Below are positions 29,932 to 40,015 of a stretch of DNA of 64,000 nucleotides, piece after piece. Where the stretch lies: positions 46,350,044 to 46,414,043 of the forward strand of contig NC_072897.1 of assembly GCF_027943255.1 (NCBI RefSeq). Reading direction: 5' to 3'. The position numbers were made by a program, and so were the translations under genes. The stretch comes from Anastrepha obliqua. Taxonomy: Eukaryota > Arthropoda > Insecta > Diptera > Tephritidae. The notes beneath the pieces are model-generated. The model did not search any database. It worked only from the letters and a program-made list of their open reading frames with translations, and was not told the origin of the DNA. Position 1 is the stretch's first letter. Every line of letters starts with the position of its first letter.

Positions 29932-32558
29932 TTGCGCCCACGCTAATTTGCGCCCACGCCCCGACGGAAGAGAAGGACGATGCGACCAAAGATTCCTTCT
30001 ATGAGCGCTTGGAGCGTTCGTATGAGCACTGCCCCCGCCACGACATAAAAATCGTGATTGGCGACTTCAACGCCAGGGTGGGCAAGGAAGGAATTTTTGG
30101 TCCCACAGCCGGAAAATTCAGCCTGCACAACGAAACATCCGGTAACGGACAGAGGCTGATCGACTTCGCCGGGGCCCGAAACATGGTAGTCTGCAGCACC
30201 AGATTCCAGCATAAAAAGATACACCAAGCTACCTGGCTGTCTCCTGATCGAAAAACGCGAAACCAGATCGATCATGTTGTGATAGATGGAAGACACGCTT
30301 CTAGTGTATTAGATGTACGTACGATCCGAGGACCCAACATTGACTCGGATCATTACCTTGTTGCAGCCAAACTGCGCACACGCCTCTGTGCAGCAAAAAA
30401 CGTACATCTACCTACGCAAAGAATGTTCGACGTCGAAAAGCTGCAATCACAACAGACAGCCAGAAGATTCGCCACTCGACTCTCACTCCTGCTCTCAGAG
30501 AGCACTTACCAACAAACCGGCATGCACGAGCAATGGAGCAACATTTCTCGTTCCCTACGTACCGCCGCCGAAGAAGAAATCGGATTCCGGCGAGCCCGAA
30601 AAAACAATTGGTACGACGAGGAATGTCATGCTGCCGCAGAAAGAAAGGATGCCGCCTATAGAGCTACGCTGCGATCGGGCGCAACGCGAGCCATGTGGGA
30701 TCGCTACAGAGAGCTGAAAAAGGAAGAGAGACGTATTATCCGACAGAAGAAACGAGAGGCCGAAATACGTGAGTGCGAAGAGCTTGAGATGCTGGCCAAC
30801 AGGAACAACGCCCGAAAATTCTACCAGAAAGTTCGGCGGCTTACAGAAGGTTTTAAGACCGGGGCGTTTTCCTGTAAGAACAAAGACGGCGATCTGGTGA
30901 CTGACGTACAGAGCAATCTTAAATTATGGAGGGAACACTTCTCGAACCTGTTAAACAGTGACAGCTGCGCATGTCATAGAGAATGTGAAGATCCCGATAC
31001 CCCAATCGATGACGACGGAATTGTAGTTCCGTTACCCGACCATGACGAGGTGAGAATAGCAATATCACGGCTAAAGAACAACAAAGCCGCGGGCGCCGAC
31101 GGACTGCCGGCTGAGCTATTCAAACATGGCGGCGAGGAGCTGGTAAGGTGCATGCATCAGCTCCTATGCAAAATATGGTCGGATGAAAGCATGCCTGCCG
31201 ATTGGAATTTAAGTGTGCTCTGCCCAATCCATAAGAAGGGCGATCCTGCAATTTGTGCCAATTACCGCGGGATAAGTCTTCTAAATATCGCCTATAAGGT
31301 TCTAGCGAGCGTATTGTGTGAAAGGCTGAAGCCCACCGTCAACCAACTGATTGGACCTTATCAGTGTGGCTTCAGACCTGGAAAGTCTACCATCGACCAA
31401 ATATTCTCAATACGCCAAATCTTGGAAAAGACCCATGAAAGGAGAATCGACACACACCACCTTTTCGTCGACTTCAAAGCTGCATTCGACAGTACGGAAA
31501 GGAGTTACCTGTATGCCGCTATGTCTGAATTTGGTATCCCCGCAAAACTAATACGGCTATGTAAGATGACGTTGCTCAACACCAGCAGCGCCGTCAGAAT
31601 TGGGAAGGACCTCTCCGAGCCGTTTGATACCAAACGAGGTTTCAGACAGGGTGACTCGCTGTCGTGTGACTTCTTTAACCTGATGTTGGAGAGCATCGTA
31701 CGAGCCGCAGAACTTAATCGCTCAGGCACAATTTTTTATAAGAGCGTACAATTGTTGGCGTATGCCGATGATATTGACATCATCGGCCTTAACAACCGCG
31801 CTGTTAGTTCTGCCTTCTCCAAACTGGATAAAGAGGCAAAGCGAATGGGTTTGGTGGTGAACGAGGACAAAACGAAGTACCTCCTGTCTTCAAACAAACA
31901 GTCGGCGCACTCGCGTATCGGCTCCCACGTCACTGTAGACAGTTATAATTTCGAGGTTGTAAAAGACTTCGTTTATTTAGGAACCAGCATTAACACCGAT
32001 AACAATGTCAGCCTTGAAATCCAACGTAGAATCTCTCTTGCCAACAAGTGCTACTTCGGACTAAGTAGGCAACTGAGCAGTAAAGTCCTCTCTCGACGAA
32101 CAAAACTAACACTCTACAAGACTCTCATCATGCCCGTCCTGACGTATGGCGCAGAAGCTTGGACGATGACAACATCCGATGAAGCGACGCTTGGAGTGTT
32201 CGAGAGAAAGATTCTGCGTAAGATTTTTGGACCTTTGCACGTTGGCAACGGCGAATATCGCAGACGATGGAACGATGAGCTGTATGAGCTTTACGACGAC
32301 ATAGACATAGCGCAGCGAATAAAGATCCAGCGGCTACGTTGGCTGGGTCATGTCGTCCGAATGGATACAAACGCTCCGGCTTTGAAAGTATTCGATGCGG
32401 TACCAGCTGGTGGTAGTAGAGGAAGAGGAAGGCCTCCTCTGCGTTGGAAAGATCAGGTGGAGAAGGACTTGGCTTCACTTGGTGTGTCCAATTGGCGCCG
32501 GTTAGCACGAGAAAGAAACGACTGGCGCGCTTTGTTAAACTCGGCCAAAATCGCGTAA
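29931..32558 (+). CDS. RTE-like endonuclease/reverse transcriptase, 5'-truncated, open
   Basis: One frame stays open for more than 870 codons to a stop at 32556-32558. It has no natural ATG because the front is missing; 30009 is a TTG inside the frame. Endonuclease: GDFNARVGKEGI, NETSGNGQRLIDFAG, and GPNIDSDHYLVAAKLR with the catalytic SDH. The first residues (CTWNV and the Glu motif, seen in copy D at 38800-38960) are lost. Linker to about 31020. RT: PAELFKHGGEELV, CPIHKKGD, YRGISLLNIAYKV, FVDFKAAFDS, GFRQGDSLS, the catalytic YADDIDII near 31760, and YLGTSINTDNNVS. The C terminus has YGAEAWTM, RRLRWLGHVVRM-type sequence and RWKDQVEKDLASLGV. RTE against another APE-type clade is likely but unproven. 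Confidence 0.9.
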   Translation, partial: FAPTLICAHAPTEEKDDATKDSFYERLERSYEHCPRHDIKIVIGDFNARVGKEGIFGPTAGKFSLHNETSGNGQRLIDFAGARNMVVCSTRFQHKKIHQATWLSPDRKTRNQIDHVVIDGRHASSVLDVRTIRGPNIDSDHYLVAAKLRTRLCAAKNVHLPTQRMFDVEKLQSQQTARRFATRLSLLLSESTYQQTGMHEQWSNISRSLRTAAEEEIGFRRARKNNWYDEECHAAAERKDAAYRATLRSGATRAMWDRYRELKKEERRIIRQKKREAEIRECEELEMLANRNNARKFYQKVRRLTEGFKTGAFSCKNKDGDLVTDVQSNLKLWREHFSNLLNSDSCACHRECEDPDTPIDDDGIVVPLPDHDEVRIAISRLKNNKAAGADGLPAELFKHGGEELVRCMHQLLCKIWSDESMPADWNLSVLCPIHKKGDPAICANYRGISLLNIAYKVLASVLCERLKPTVNQLIGPYQCGFRPGKSTIDQIFSIRQILEKTHERRIDTHHLFVDFKAAFDSTERSYLYAAMSEFGIPAKLIRLCKMTLLNTSSAVRIGKDLSEPFDTKRGFRQGDSLSCDFFNLMLESIVRAAELNRSGTIFYKSVQLLAYADDIDIIGLNNRAVSSAFSKLDKEAKRMGLVVNEDKTKYLLSSNKQSAHSRIGSHVTVDSYNFEVVKDFVYLGTSINTDNNVSLEIQRRISLANKCYFGLSRQLSSKVLSRRTKLTLYKTLIMPVLTYGAEAWTMTTSDEATLGVFERKILRKIFGPLHVGNGEYRRRWNDELYELYDDIDIAQRIKIQRLRWLGHVVRMDTNAPALKVFDAVPAGGSRGRGRPPLRWKDQVEKDLASLGVSNWRRLARERNDWRALLNSAKIA

Positions 32559-32585
32559 GCGGTTATCGCGCCAATTAAGAAGAAG
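29932..32585 (+). mobile_element. RTE-like LINE copy C, 5'-truncated, otherwise intact
   Basis: Exactly bounded by a perfect 14-bp target duplication. The left end starts inside the endonuclease, preceded by a 16-bp tandem repeat (TAATTTGCGCCCACGC at 29928-29943 and 29944-29959) that looks like a reverse-transcription slip at the 5' junction. The 3' end is CGCGCCAATTAAGAAGAAG, the same tail as copies A and E. It inserted into R4/Dong copy 2. Confidence 0.92.
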
Positions 32586-32645
32586 AATGATGTGATAATC
32601 TTGTAAAGAGTGGGTAAGCATGTGATAGGCAGGGGAAATAGTTCC
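32586..32645 (-). pseudogene. R4/Dong-type LINE copy 2, remaining RT part
   Basis: The minus strand reads LPITCLPTLYKIITS directly before the RTE tail, the RPISCLATLYKI block of copy 1. The first 14 bp are the right copy of the RTE target duplication (32586-32599). To the right it is cut off by the CR1-like fragment. Confidence 0.7.
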
Positions 32646-33080
32646 AAAGTCACTGACCCTTCTACTCTTAAATTATTATATACGTCTTGCGTGCGATCGA
32701 ATTTGAAATATGATACTTTCATTTGGAGACCGAGTCATACAATCCACATAAACAGATTTGAACGGATCCAAAAATTTTTTCTAAAGTATGCTCTACGGTC
32801 ACTGAGCTTTTTTGAACCAATTCCTACCTATCAATCTCGCTTGTAGTAAGAAGATCGGTCCTCTGGTCTTCATTCGTTTATAACATCATCAATGGCAGTT
32901 TTAACTGCTCACTTCTTTCGCAAATAATTAATTTTAATATACCACTGAATAATCTTCGTAGCTCTTTACCTTTCTAAATATAAAACGGAGTGTTCGTGTA
33001 ATGCTGCTCTTGTTCAAGCTTTAAGTGAATTTAATTCGATCTCGGGTTCGTTCGAGCTAGATTTTCCGCAAAGTGTATTT
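32646..33080 (+). pseudogene. Jockey/CR1-like LINE ORF2 C-terminal fragment
   Basis: The plus strand encodes DPSTLKLLYTSCVRSNLKYDTFIWRP-type sequence then INRFERIQKFFLKYAL, followed in another frame by an INFNIPLNNLRSSLPF block. This is the part that follows the RT palm in jockey/CR1 LINEs (tLk.LY.s.VRs.LeY....W, RiE.iQk.Flr.aL). No palm, no endonuclease and no tail are recognised. Confidence 0.62.
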
Positions 33081-33084
33081 TGAA

Positions 33085-33780
33085 TTACTGTATTTTCTAT
33101 TTTTTAGGTATTTAAACTATGTGCGATAGTTATCGTTTTAAATAGTCATTAGCTTGTGTTCATAGACAAAATAAGTAAATTTATCGTCTGCATAGATTGA
33201 CGTTATTAGACGAGAGCCCTATTGAGGATGATTCTCCTTATCCTGCTTCAAATATAGGTCATAATGTTTATAAATACGCTATAATAGGTTCAAATATAAC
33301 TAAATTATCTTCTTATTCGAGCTTAATTCCCAATTCGTAATTAAAAAGCGAGATTACGAAATCCGAGATTATAAAATAGTCTCAGATTATAAAGATACAT
33401 ATTTTACAAATAAAGATACAGATATTTTTGTACAACCCTGTGTTTTCCTTGTAATCGATAATTATTATTACTAATGTAAGGTAATAACTAAATAGAATGG
33501 AAGCCGGTAAAGAAAAGAGATTTGTAGACATAATTTTAGATTTTTGTTCGATATAATTATTTATGCACTCATATCACAGAAAAACGTTTTGGCATTTTAT
33601 TGCTTATTATAAAATGTAATATCGAATTTCGCATGCGTATTGCGGCCATAATTTTTTGCAACCTCAGTGGGCTTCGTGTACGAATTTTCTCCAAATTAAA
33701 TTAACTAACTAAAGCTAACTTCTCTTTGCCTTTCTTCATATCGTTAATAATAATTATACAGACCAAAAACACTAACATAT
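33085..33780. other. No recognised gene
   Basis: AT-rich sequence with repeated GAGATTA/TTATAA words near 33340-33390 but no coding sequence or element edge that I can support. Confidence 0.4.
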
Positions 33781-33781
33781 T

Positions 33782-35937
33782 CCACCAAACCAATTTTTAT
33801 GAAGAAAAACCTTTCAAAACAGTCTTGACAGCTGATTGTGCAATGCAAAATTTTGCAGCTAATGTGCCATATGTGAACAGGTTTATTTATTGGGGGATTC
33901 TGCTGTTTCCGTGGCGCCGCAATCTTATGGCGGATTCTTATAGAACTCGACAAAAGAAAACGAAATGAACGAGTAAAATTTTTTGATATCTCGTTTAGTT
34001 TTCGAGATATTGAATAAAAAAGGCCTTCAAAATGCCCTTGCGAACTTCACTATAATTTGCCACATTACACTATATATTTTTTAACACTTCACTAAAATTC
34101 ACGAAATATACACTCACACGCGTGTTTTTACTTATTTTTATCCTTATATTCGAATTACTTTTATTTAAATAAAATGCAAATGCATTTCTCCATACAGTCA
34201 CTTTCCAATTTAAACGCGAATAAGAAGAAGATTGGAATGACAACAGTATGGTGTTGCCGGATGCCTGCAAATAGAACAAAAATATGAACAAAAATTAAGT
34301 ATTTAAGTTTAGTGTTAATGTTGGGGATGGGGGTTATTGCGCCTCCTTACTACATACACGCATATGATGTTTCAATTTTGGGTTCAATGGTTTTAACACG
34401 GAAAGAAGTTCTACGCAAAAATACTGTGGATTGCGTAGCCGGAGTTGGACTGATGAGGGTTATTTTTTTGAAGCGCGGCCGAAGGCCGCCCACGCGAAAA
34501 GAAGTTCTACCCAAAAATACTGTGGATTGCGTAGCCGGAGTTGGACTGATGAGGGTTATTTTTTTGAAGCGCGGCCGAAGGCTGCCCACGCGAAAAGAAG
34601 TTCTACACAAAAATACTGTGGATTGCGTAGCCGGAGTTGGACTGATGAGGGTTATTTTTTTGAAGCGCGGCCGAAGGCTGCCCACGCGAAAAGGAGTTCT
34701 ACGCAAAAATACTGTGGATTGCGTAGCCGGAGTTGGACTGATGAGGGTTATTTTTTTGAAGCGCGGCCGAAGGGTGCCCACGCGAAAAGGAGTTCTACGC
34801 AAAAATACTGTGGATTGCGTAGCCGAAGTTGGACTGATGAGGGTTATTTTTTTGAAGCGCGGCCGAAGGGTGCCCACGCGAAAAGAAGTTCTACCCAAAA
34901 ATACTGTGGATTGCGTAGCCGACGTTGGACTGATGAGGGTTATTTTTTTGAAGCGCGGCCAAAGGCCGTCCACGCGATAAGGAGTTCTACGCAAAAATAC
35001 TGTGTTAATTAATTTAGTTTTAATTACTTTATTATTTTTTGAGATACGCTTAACACATTGTGGTAGGGCGTTTTGTGCCAGTGCATTACGGCTGGAGCGG
35101 GTAATTTATTGAAAAATGTGCGCGAATTTTATTGTTATTAAAAATCAGTATAAATTTAAAAAGGCTCTGATTTCTTTTTTTAACTTTTATTTTCTTATCT
35201 TAGAATGTATTCTCTATCGTTATTATAATAAATAAAGCTACTTTCTGTATACTGTGAATTACGCCACTTAACTAAAACTGAAATAAGAGTTGTTTTGAAA
35301 TTAATTGCTTTTAAATTTGCTCGTATGCTGTTTACTGTTAAACACAATTTACCGTTATTATTTTGATTTGTATATGTTTGTACATCGTAATACTAGGTAT
35401 GAGAAAGGGTAACAACAAACATTAATAACCCGTATATCTTTATTTCCCTTATTCTACCACCCATCTATAAAAAGGTATAACTACGTGACCCGCGCTCTAC
35501 CCACAGTTTGCGAAAAACGTATTTTTACGTGTCCCGCACACAATGTGTTAATATCATTGTTTTTAAGTTTGAATGAGTTGTATGTTTTTATTTTCAAAAT
35601 TATTTCTCAACTTAAAATTACAGCAAAAAATATTGCAGTTTTACAATGAACCTTCTTCTGAACATCTCTGCATACGAACTTCGTTTTTATTTCAGGTGTA
35701 TGGTAACACCAACTTTTCGCTAAATTAGAGAACTTTAACATTAAATTACTTAAAAACTAAGCGAGATATCAAAAAATTTTACTCCTTCATTTCGTTTTCT
35801 TTTGTCGAGTTCTATAAGAATCCGCCATTAAATTGCGGCGCCACGGAAACAGCAGTATTGCCATTTATTGCTAATCACTGCATATGTGAACGTACTTTTA
35901 GATAATCGTTCATTTTGATTGATTTTTGGTTTGGTGG
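33782..35937. mobile_element. Fold-back (long inverted repeat) element with a central tandem array
   Basis: Arms at about 33898-34002 and 35753-35860 are near-perfect inverted copies (each has CTGCTGTTTCCGTGGCGCCG, GGCGGATTCTTATAGAACTC, and TTTTTTGATATCTCG). Weaker inverted similarity reaches CCACCAAACCAA at 33782 and TTGGTTTGGTGG at 35926-35937. The left arm also contains a small palindrome (ATATCTCG...CGAGATAT). It encodes no transposase, so it is a non-autonomous DNA element of unknown superfamily. I saw no clear target duplication. The outer edges are less sure than the arms. Confidence 0.75.
34397..35004. repeat. 96-bp tandem array, six units plus a quarter
   Basis: Units start at 34405, 34501, 34597, 34693, 34789 and 34885, with a 24-bp seventh start at 34981. 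Each holds TTCTACNCAAAAATACTGTG, ACTGATGAGGG, a T7 run and a GC-rich hairpin (GCGGCC-GAA-GGC[C/T]GC in several units). Units differ at only a few sites. Because 96 is a multiple of 3 and the unit has no stop in several frames, long frames open on both strands (34312-34980 and 34431-35012 plus, 34350-34994 minus). I regard these as a by-product of the repeat. Confidence 0.95.
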
Positions 35938-35994
35938 CAATAAATTGCTGCGATCACTAGTTAGTCCGGGACATAATTTTAGACACATATGAAA

Positions 35995-37245
35995 ATATAA
36001 TAATGATGGTCAGCTGCGTTTATAGCGGTGGAAAGACCGTCAGCCGAAGCATTGCAAATTCCGCGCGCCGCCGAGATGTGTGAACGTAATGAATTTGTTG
36101 TCAGCAAGTTGAATATGGTGCTCATTTGTTCGACTAGAGTTTTCATTATGGATTTTAGTTTGGCTACTTCGTTTTTCTGCTCGTCCGAAGAGATATTTTT
36201 TGCAGTTGATTGTGGAGGTTGTAGAGTAGGTAAAGTACCTATATTGTTTTTAAGAACACTTGCTTAGGACAGCTGGATTACAAGGAGTACGGTTCGCGGC
36301 ATATTATAGACAGCAGTACTTGTCTGTTTTTTGCTCAATGTTCTATAAAATTTCTGTTGTAGTGTTTTATATTCCATGACCCCTTTGTAGTTGGCAAGAT
36401 AATTGTCTTCGCATAAAACACATTTGACATTTTTCTAAGTGTTTATAAGTAGGCAATCTCCTGCTAAACGGCTACCAGCGTATTTTACGCATCGTCGGCT
36501 GCGATTACAAAGTGCTTTGTGTGTCCACATCGTTGGCTCCTGGTACATTGTGAGATTTCACGTTTTTTCCTTTGGGCTTCAAATTTTTTGTCGGTGAATA
36601 GGAAAGTTTTGCACCTATTTCTTTATTATTGCTGACTGTTTTAAAGATTATGTGGAACATTGGCACTGCTTTTCTTCTGAATCTGTGTATTATATAGAAA
36701 ACTTGACCACTTTGTGGCCTAGATCTTCAATTGCTGTGTGAACGTCATCCATGGATGTTGCTGGATCCATGCCCTTAAGCACAACACTAAGTCGTCTATG
36801 ATGCTTTCATTTATAGGAATGAAACTCGGTCTTCCTTTCAATTATATTGAAGCACTTTTCGGACGTCATTTTCATTCCCAATTTTTAGTTCAAAGCTTCC
36901 TTGAACTAACTCAAAGAGTAGCGCTTTGAGTAATTGAATGTTAATCAGTCCAGACATAAAGGTTGGCAGAGGTTTTGGCTCTTTGCGAGTTTGCGGTGTT
37001 TCAATAGGAATTTCCTCTGCATCAAATAATTTAGAGTGATTGGAATTATTTGTAGACGGCCTAGCAAGCCGGTAACCAGTAGAGAAGTGATTGCTTTGTT
37101 TTGTAAATTGAAATATTTCCGGGACTATTTTTACCTCGTTTTCATGACATTGCGATTATATTTGAACTTGTTGTGTTCCCTGCATTCTACAATGTGGATG
37201 ATGGACCGATTCCAAATGGTGTTATGTATTGATTGCTCCACAATA
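35995..37245 (-). pseudogene. Jockey-type LINE ORF1 (Gag-like with CCHC knuckles)
   Basis: Minus-strand frames give, right to left: DPATSMDDVHTAIEDLGHKVVKF (36690-36770), an EPTNNKEI-like scrap, then RCQRYGHTKHFCNR and SRRCVKYAGSRLAGDC (36440-36560), then CVLCEDNYLANYKG (36360-36410), and near the end a KSIMKTLVEQMSTIFNLLT helix (36080-36150). This is the conserved order of the jockey-clade ORF1, with a domain before the knuckles and three CCHC knuckles; here the second knuckle has Tyr for Cys. Stops and shifts make it dead. ORF2 should follow at lower coordinates but is absent. Confidence 0.75.
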
Positions 37246-37284
37246 AATTGCTGAATCTGGGTATTTACTTTTTTTGGGGCAATG

Positions 37285-39170
37285 CTGGTTTTGCGGGGAC
37301 ACAAACTTCAGACGCCGCGGCGTATAGGCAACTTCTTTTGTGGGTATTTTCGAAAACTTAGCGTTTTGTGAATATCTGGTCGGTTGTGGATTTTCCGGGT
37401 CTAAAGCCACACTGATAAGGTACCATCAGTTGGTTGACGGTGGGCTTCAGCCTTTCACACAATACGCTTGCTAGAACCATATAGGCGATATCTAGAAGAC
37501 TATTTCCGCGGTAATTGGCCCAGATTGCAGGATCCCCCTTATGGATTGTGCAAAGCATACTTAAATTCCAATCGGCAGACATGCTTTCATCCGACCATTT
37601 TTTGCATCAAAGCTGATGCATGCTCCTCGTTGTCGTGTTTGAATACCTTAGCCAGCTCCCGTAGTTTTGTTATTCCTTAGCTGGGTTATCGCTATTCTCA
37701 CCTCGTCATAGTCGTGTTGCGGAAAAACAGTCCCGCCGTCAGCGATGTGGGTATCGGGATCTTCACCCTCCGTAATTCAAGAATGCTCTGGATGTCAGTC
37801 CCCAGACCTCTGTCTTTGTTCTTGCAGGAAAACGCCCCAATCTTGAAACCTTCTGTAAGCCGCCGAACTTTCTGGTAGAATTTTCGGGCGTTTTCGCTGC
37901 TGGCCAGCATCTTAAGTTCGTCGCCCTCATATAGTTCGGCCTCTCGGCCTTTCTCATAACACGCCGCTCTTCTTGTTTCAGCTCCCGCTAGCTGTCACAC
38001 ATTGCACGCGTTGCGACCGATCGCAGTGTAGCACTATAAGCAGCATCATTTCTTTGTGTGGCAGCATAACATTCACCGTCGTACAATGTTACTTCATTGC
38101 TCTTGCATGCCGGTTTGATGGGCAGTACACTCAGATAGCAGGAGTAAGAGTCGAGTGGAAATCTTCTGCTTGTCTGTTGCGATTGTAGATTTCCTATGTT
38201 GAGCATTCTTCGTGTAGTTAGATGTACGTTTTTTGCTGCACAGAAGCGTGTGCGTATTTTGGCTGTAATAAGTTAATAATCCATGTCGATATTGGACCCT
38301 CAGATAGTACGTACATCCAAAACACTAGAAGCATGTCATCCATTTATCGCAAAATGATCTGGCCTCGCGTTTTTCGATCAAAAGACAAGCAGGTAGCTTT
38401 TATGCTTTTTTATGCTAGAATATGGTGCTGCAGACTACAATGTTTTGTTGTGCAAGGTGAGCTTACCAATTGTGGGATAAAAAACTCCCTCGTTGTCCAA
38501 CATGGCATCAAAGTCCCCAAGCATGTGTTTTATGTCGTGACGGGGGCAGCGCTCATAGGTACGTTCCAGGCGCTTATAGAAGGATTCGTTGCTCGCATCG
38601 TCCTTCTCTTCCGTTGGAGCGTGGGAGCAAATGAGCGAGATGTTAAAAACTATCGCTTTGATGCGGGTTATTACGAGACGCTCGTCCACCGGAATGACCG
38701 ACTTCGAATTTGCGATCCTTTGCATGGCAACCTTGCGCCGTCTATCGCATCTTTTGAAAGGCAGGGATGCCAGCCTTTGCTCTTACGAGGACATCAACCA
38801 GCCGGGCAGATGCATCTTCCCCATTAAGGGACTGGACATTCCAGGTGCATTCTCTCAAATCGTAATTTTTAGTTCGTTTGCAGGGATCGTAATCAGAGAA
38901 AGCAATTCTCATCCGAAACTTTGTTATGTTTTTTTGTGTGCGAATTTTTGCGCGTCCCAAATCCATCGCTCATCCAGATATACTGTGTTTCTTCACCTTC
39001 TCACATTAGCTCGCTGCCAAATGGATATTCGGGAGCTAGCTAGAGGTTACTTGGGCGAAGCCCATAAGTTGTGAACTGTTTGGACCGTATTCAGAACAAT
39101 CGTCCTTACCCCTCCCAAGTGAGTGGCATTCAGTGGCTTTCCCTACTCATTATCCCAGGTGAGTAAAACG
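37285..39170 (-). pseudogene. RTE-like LINE copy D: 5' leader to mid-RT
   Basis: From right to left: 5' leader (39070-39160, also in copy A), endonuclease start CTWNVQSLNGEDASARL (38830-38960, the part missing from copy C), SVIPVDERLVITRIKA (38660-38725), the RCPRHDIKHMLGDF block, linker pieces (37698-38206), and the RT front (MSADWNLSMLC..., YRGNSLLDIAYMV, 37358-37582). It ends about 37288 just after the equivalent of FGIPAK. The 3' half and tail are missing. Many frameshifts. It is the only copy here that shows the start of the endonuclease. Confidence 0.82.
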
Positions 39171-39271
39171 ATATCTCAATCTACAATGCCCTCTAAGATT
39201 TCTTGCAATGATTCTAAAATTATTCTTATTTAATTCCATACAATTTTTAAAGCGGTTTTGGTTAAAGTTAT

Positions 39272-39530
39272 CTATGGTCCCAATACTATATTCTTTGTCT
39301 TTCCTCTACTAGCTGAATAAGAGCGAGAAGCTACATACGCTTTCCTTGGCCACAAGATGGTTTTTTGGCTTATAGATGGGGAGGCTGCTCCTTCCCTGCT
39401 AATTTGTAAGCTATTTCTTCCAGTAATTTCCATGTACCTTGGAACCCATAGGACTACCTTAGCAAAGCATGCCAGCATAAGTTTTGATGCTTGAGCTTTG
39501 ATTGCTACTGGTTATCAGTAAGGATAGCTT
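39272..39530 (-). pseudogene. LINE RNase H end fragment (weak)
   Basis: The minus strand reads KVVLWVPRYMEITGRN then SLQISREGAA, resembling the end of LINE RNase H (WVPGH.eI.GNE.AD.LAREGA). No other domain is seen beside it. The match is short, so alternatives are possible. Confidence 0.4.
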
Positions 39531-39972
39531 TGCTTCTGTTGTTATATGTAATTGCATTTTAAATTAAAGTGAGCGCATCTTTGTATTAAAAGTCATATGA
39601 ATGAAGTTAAAATATATCGTATTTAAAATGTAAACTGGAAATAAATTTTTGTAGTGAAGTATTGATTTATTTAATTTTCAATAATGTACATACATAAATT
39701 ATTTTTGCACATTACAAAAACACACTTTAGTAATTATGCATTTAATTATGCTTAAATAAAATTACAAAATTCTCCAAAAGCCGTTTCACCCGATCTATTT
39801 TTAATCAAATTTACTTGTTCCCAATAACGGTCTATATTGGTACAGTTTTGGAAGATATTTAATGTAGGAAATTGTTGCCTTAGTCATCAAATCAATTTTA
39901 ATTTTCATTTAGTGTAAGAGGTCTACGTAAAAACTTCATAAAGCACATTTATTCCGTTTCCGATCACTATTG

Positions 39973-39979
39973 GATCAAT

Positions 39980-40015
<36 letters not shown>

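Noticed and set aside
34312..34980. A 222-codon repetitive protein gene
   Set aside because: Explained by the 96-bp array being open in several frames on both strands; no start context or outside homology.
34397..35004. Hammerhead-ribozyme-like core (CTGATGAG ... CGAAA) in each 96-bp unit
   Set aside because: The two conserved boxes are present in most units, but the sequence between them does not form a continuous stem II next to the boxes: only the first pair and scattered others match, and the strong GCGGCC hairpin is offset by a long bulge. Stem III would be about 4 bp with almost no loop in the best unit and mismatched in the others. Without a fold that closes all three stems I do not call it. 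A covariance-model search would decide.
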